A stretch of DNA of 60,000 nt from Plasmodiophora brassicae (taxonomy: Eukaryota > Endomyxa > Phytomyxea > Plasmodiophorida > Plasmodiophoridae), in the NCBI GenBank assembly GCA_039704465.1, contig CM077642.1, positions 1 through 60,000 of the forward strand, in the 5' to 3' direction. Shown one piece after another: positions 59,415-60,000 of the stretch. The notes below the pieces were generated by a model, which did no database searches, was not told where the DNA came from, and saw only the letters and a list, made by a program, of their open reading frames with translations. Numbering within the stretch: the first letter of the stretch is position 1; each line of letters begins with the position of its first letter. The position numbers and the translations under genes are program-made.

Positions 59415-60000
59415 GGGCAGCAAATGCCAGAATGTATAAAAAGCTCGCGCGCGCCGCCCCCCCTCGGCACGGCATATATACTCGAAAAAGTTATGCAAAT
59501 CAAAAATGTGACAAGTGCTACAGATCTTTCAGACGTGCCCATTTTGGCGAGAAAATTCATGGAGTTGCCACCCTCCCCAGGGCAGCAAATGCCAGAATGT
59601 ATGAAAAGCTCGCGCGCGCCGCCCCCTCGGCACGGCATATATACTCTCGAAAAAGTTATGCAAATCAAAAAATGTGACAAGTGCTACAGATCTTTCAGAC
59701 GTGCCCATTTTGGCGAGAAAATTCATGGAGTTGCCACCCTCCCCAGGGCAGCAAATGCCAGAATGTATGAAAAAAGCTCGCGCGCGCCGCCCCCTCGGCA
59801 CGGCATATATACTCGAAAAAGTTATGCAAATCAAAAATGTGACAAGTGCTACAGATCTTTCAGACGTGCCCATTTTGGCGAGAAAATTCATGGAGTTGCC
59901 ACCCTCCCCAGGGCAGCAAATGCCAGAATGTATGAAAAGCTCGCGCGCCGCCCCCTCGGCACGGCATATATACTCGAAAAAGTTATGCAAATCAAAAATG
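59415..60000. repeat. GC-rich 165-bp tandem repeat, at least 3.6 copies, continuing past the edge
   Basis: Copies start at 59415, 59580, 59746 and 59911. Each holds a GC-rich block (GCTCGCGCGCGCCGCCCC, then CTCGGCACGGCATATATACTC) quite unlike the rest of the window. A small homopolymer and (GC)n length variation separates copies. Short ORFs on both strands are by-products of repetition. Its end is outside the window. Confidence 0.92.

Noticed and set aside
59411..59990. ORFs on both strands in the 165-bp repeats
   Set aside because: Overlapping frames on both strands created by repetition of GC-rich DNA with few stops; no homology.

Overview
This window is a very AT-rich mitochondrial genome segment from a protist or alga. 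The evidence is the gene set: atp1, atp8, cox1-3, cob, nad1, nad4L, nad9, rpl5, rpl14, rpl16, rps3 and rps19. TGA must be read as tryptophan throughout (translation table 4), because in-frame TGA falls at invariant Trp positions of cox1, cox2, cox3, cob, nad1, atp8, rps19, rpl16 and rpl5, and also inside the intron ORFs. A mitochondrial atp1 plus a bacterial-like ribosomal block excludes animals and fungi. I cannot name the lineage from sequence alone.

Every recognised gene lies on the minus strand. Read 5'->3' (from high to low coordinates) the order is: rps19, rps3 (overlapping), rpl16, an unidentified ORF of 241 codons, atp8, rpl14, rpl5, a 1.9-kb gap, cob, nad1, nad4L, cox1, cox2, nad9, cox3, and atp1, which runs off the left edge. 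Spacers are often only a few bases, so the array is probably transcribed as long polycistrons. I recognised no tRNA or rRNA gene.

The dominant feature is group II introns. I located 36 domain V hairpins of about 34 nt on the minus strand. Thirty-five of them match introns whose exons I could join in frame: cox1 has 17, cob 7, nad1 4, cox3 4, cox2 2 and nad9 1. The remaining hairpin lies just 5' of cox3. As a result cox1 occupies about 24.5 kb for roughly 1.5 kb of coding sequence, and several exons are microexons: 4, 9, 10, 22, 23, 27, 31, 35, 37 and 38 nt.

Eleven introns carry maturase-type ORFs in domain IV, most of them only visible as single long frames when TGA is Trp. In the nine or ten where I could place the reverse transcriptase active site, the YADD tetrad is destroyed. 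They therefore look like splicing maturases without reverse transcriptase activity.

The right end (about 56.5-60 kb) is repetitive. There are about ten tandem copies of a 272-bp unit with a poly-G tract of variable length, followed by at least 3.6 copies of a GC-rich 165-bp unit that continues past the window edge. Intron boundaries were set from conserved protein motifs, reading phase and domain V. Most are accurate to a few bases, and the uncertain ones are flagged.
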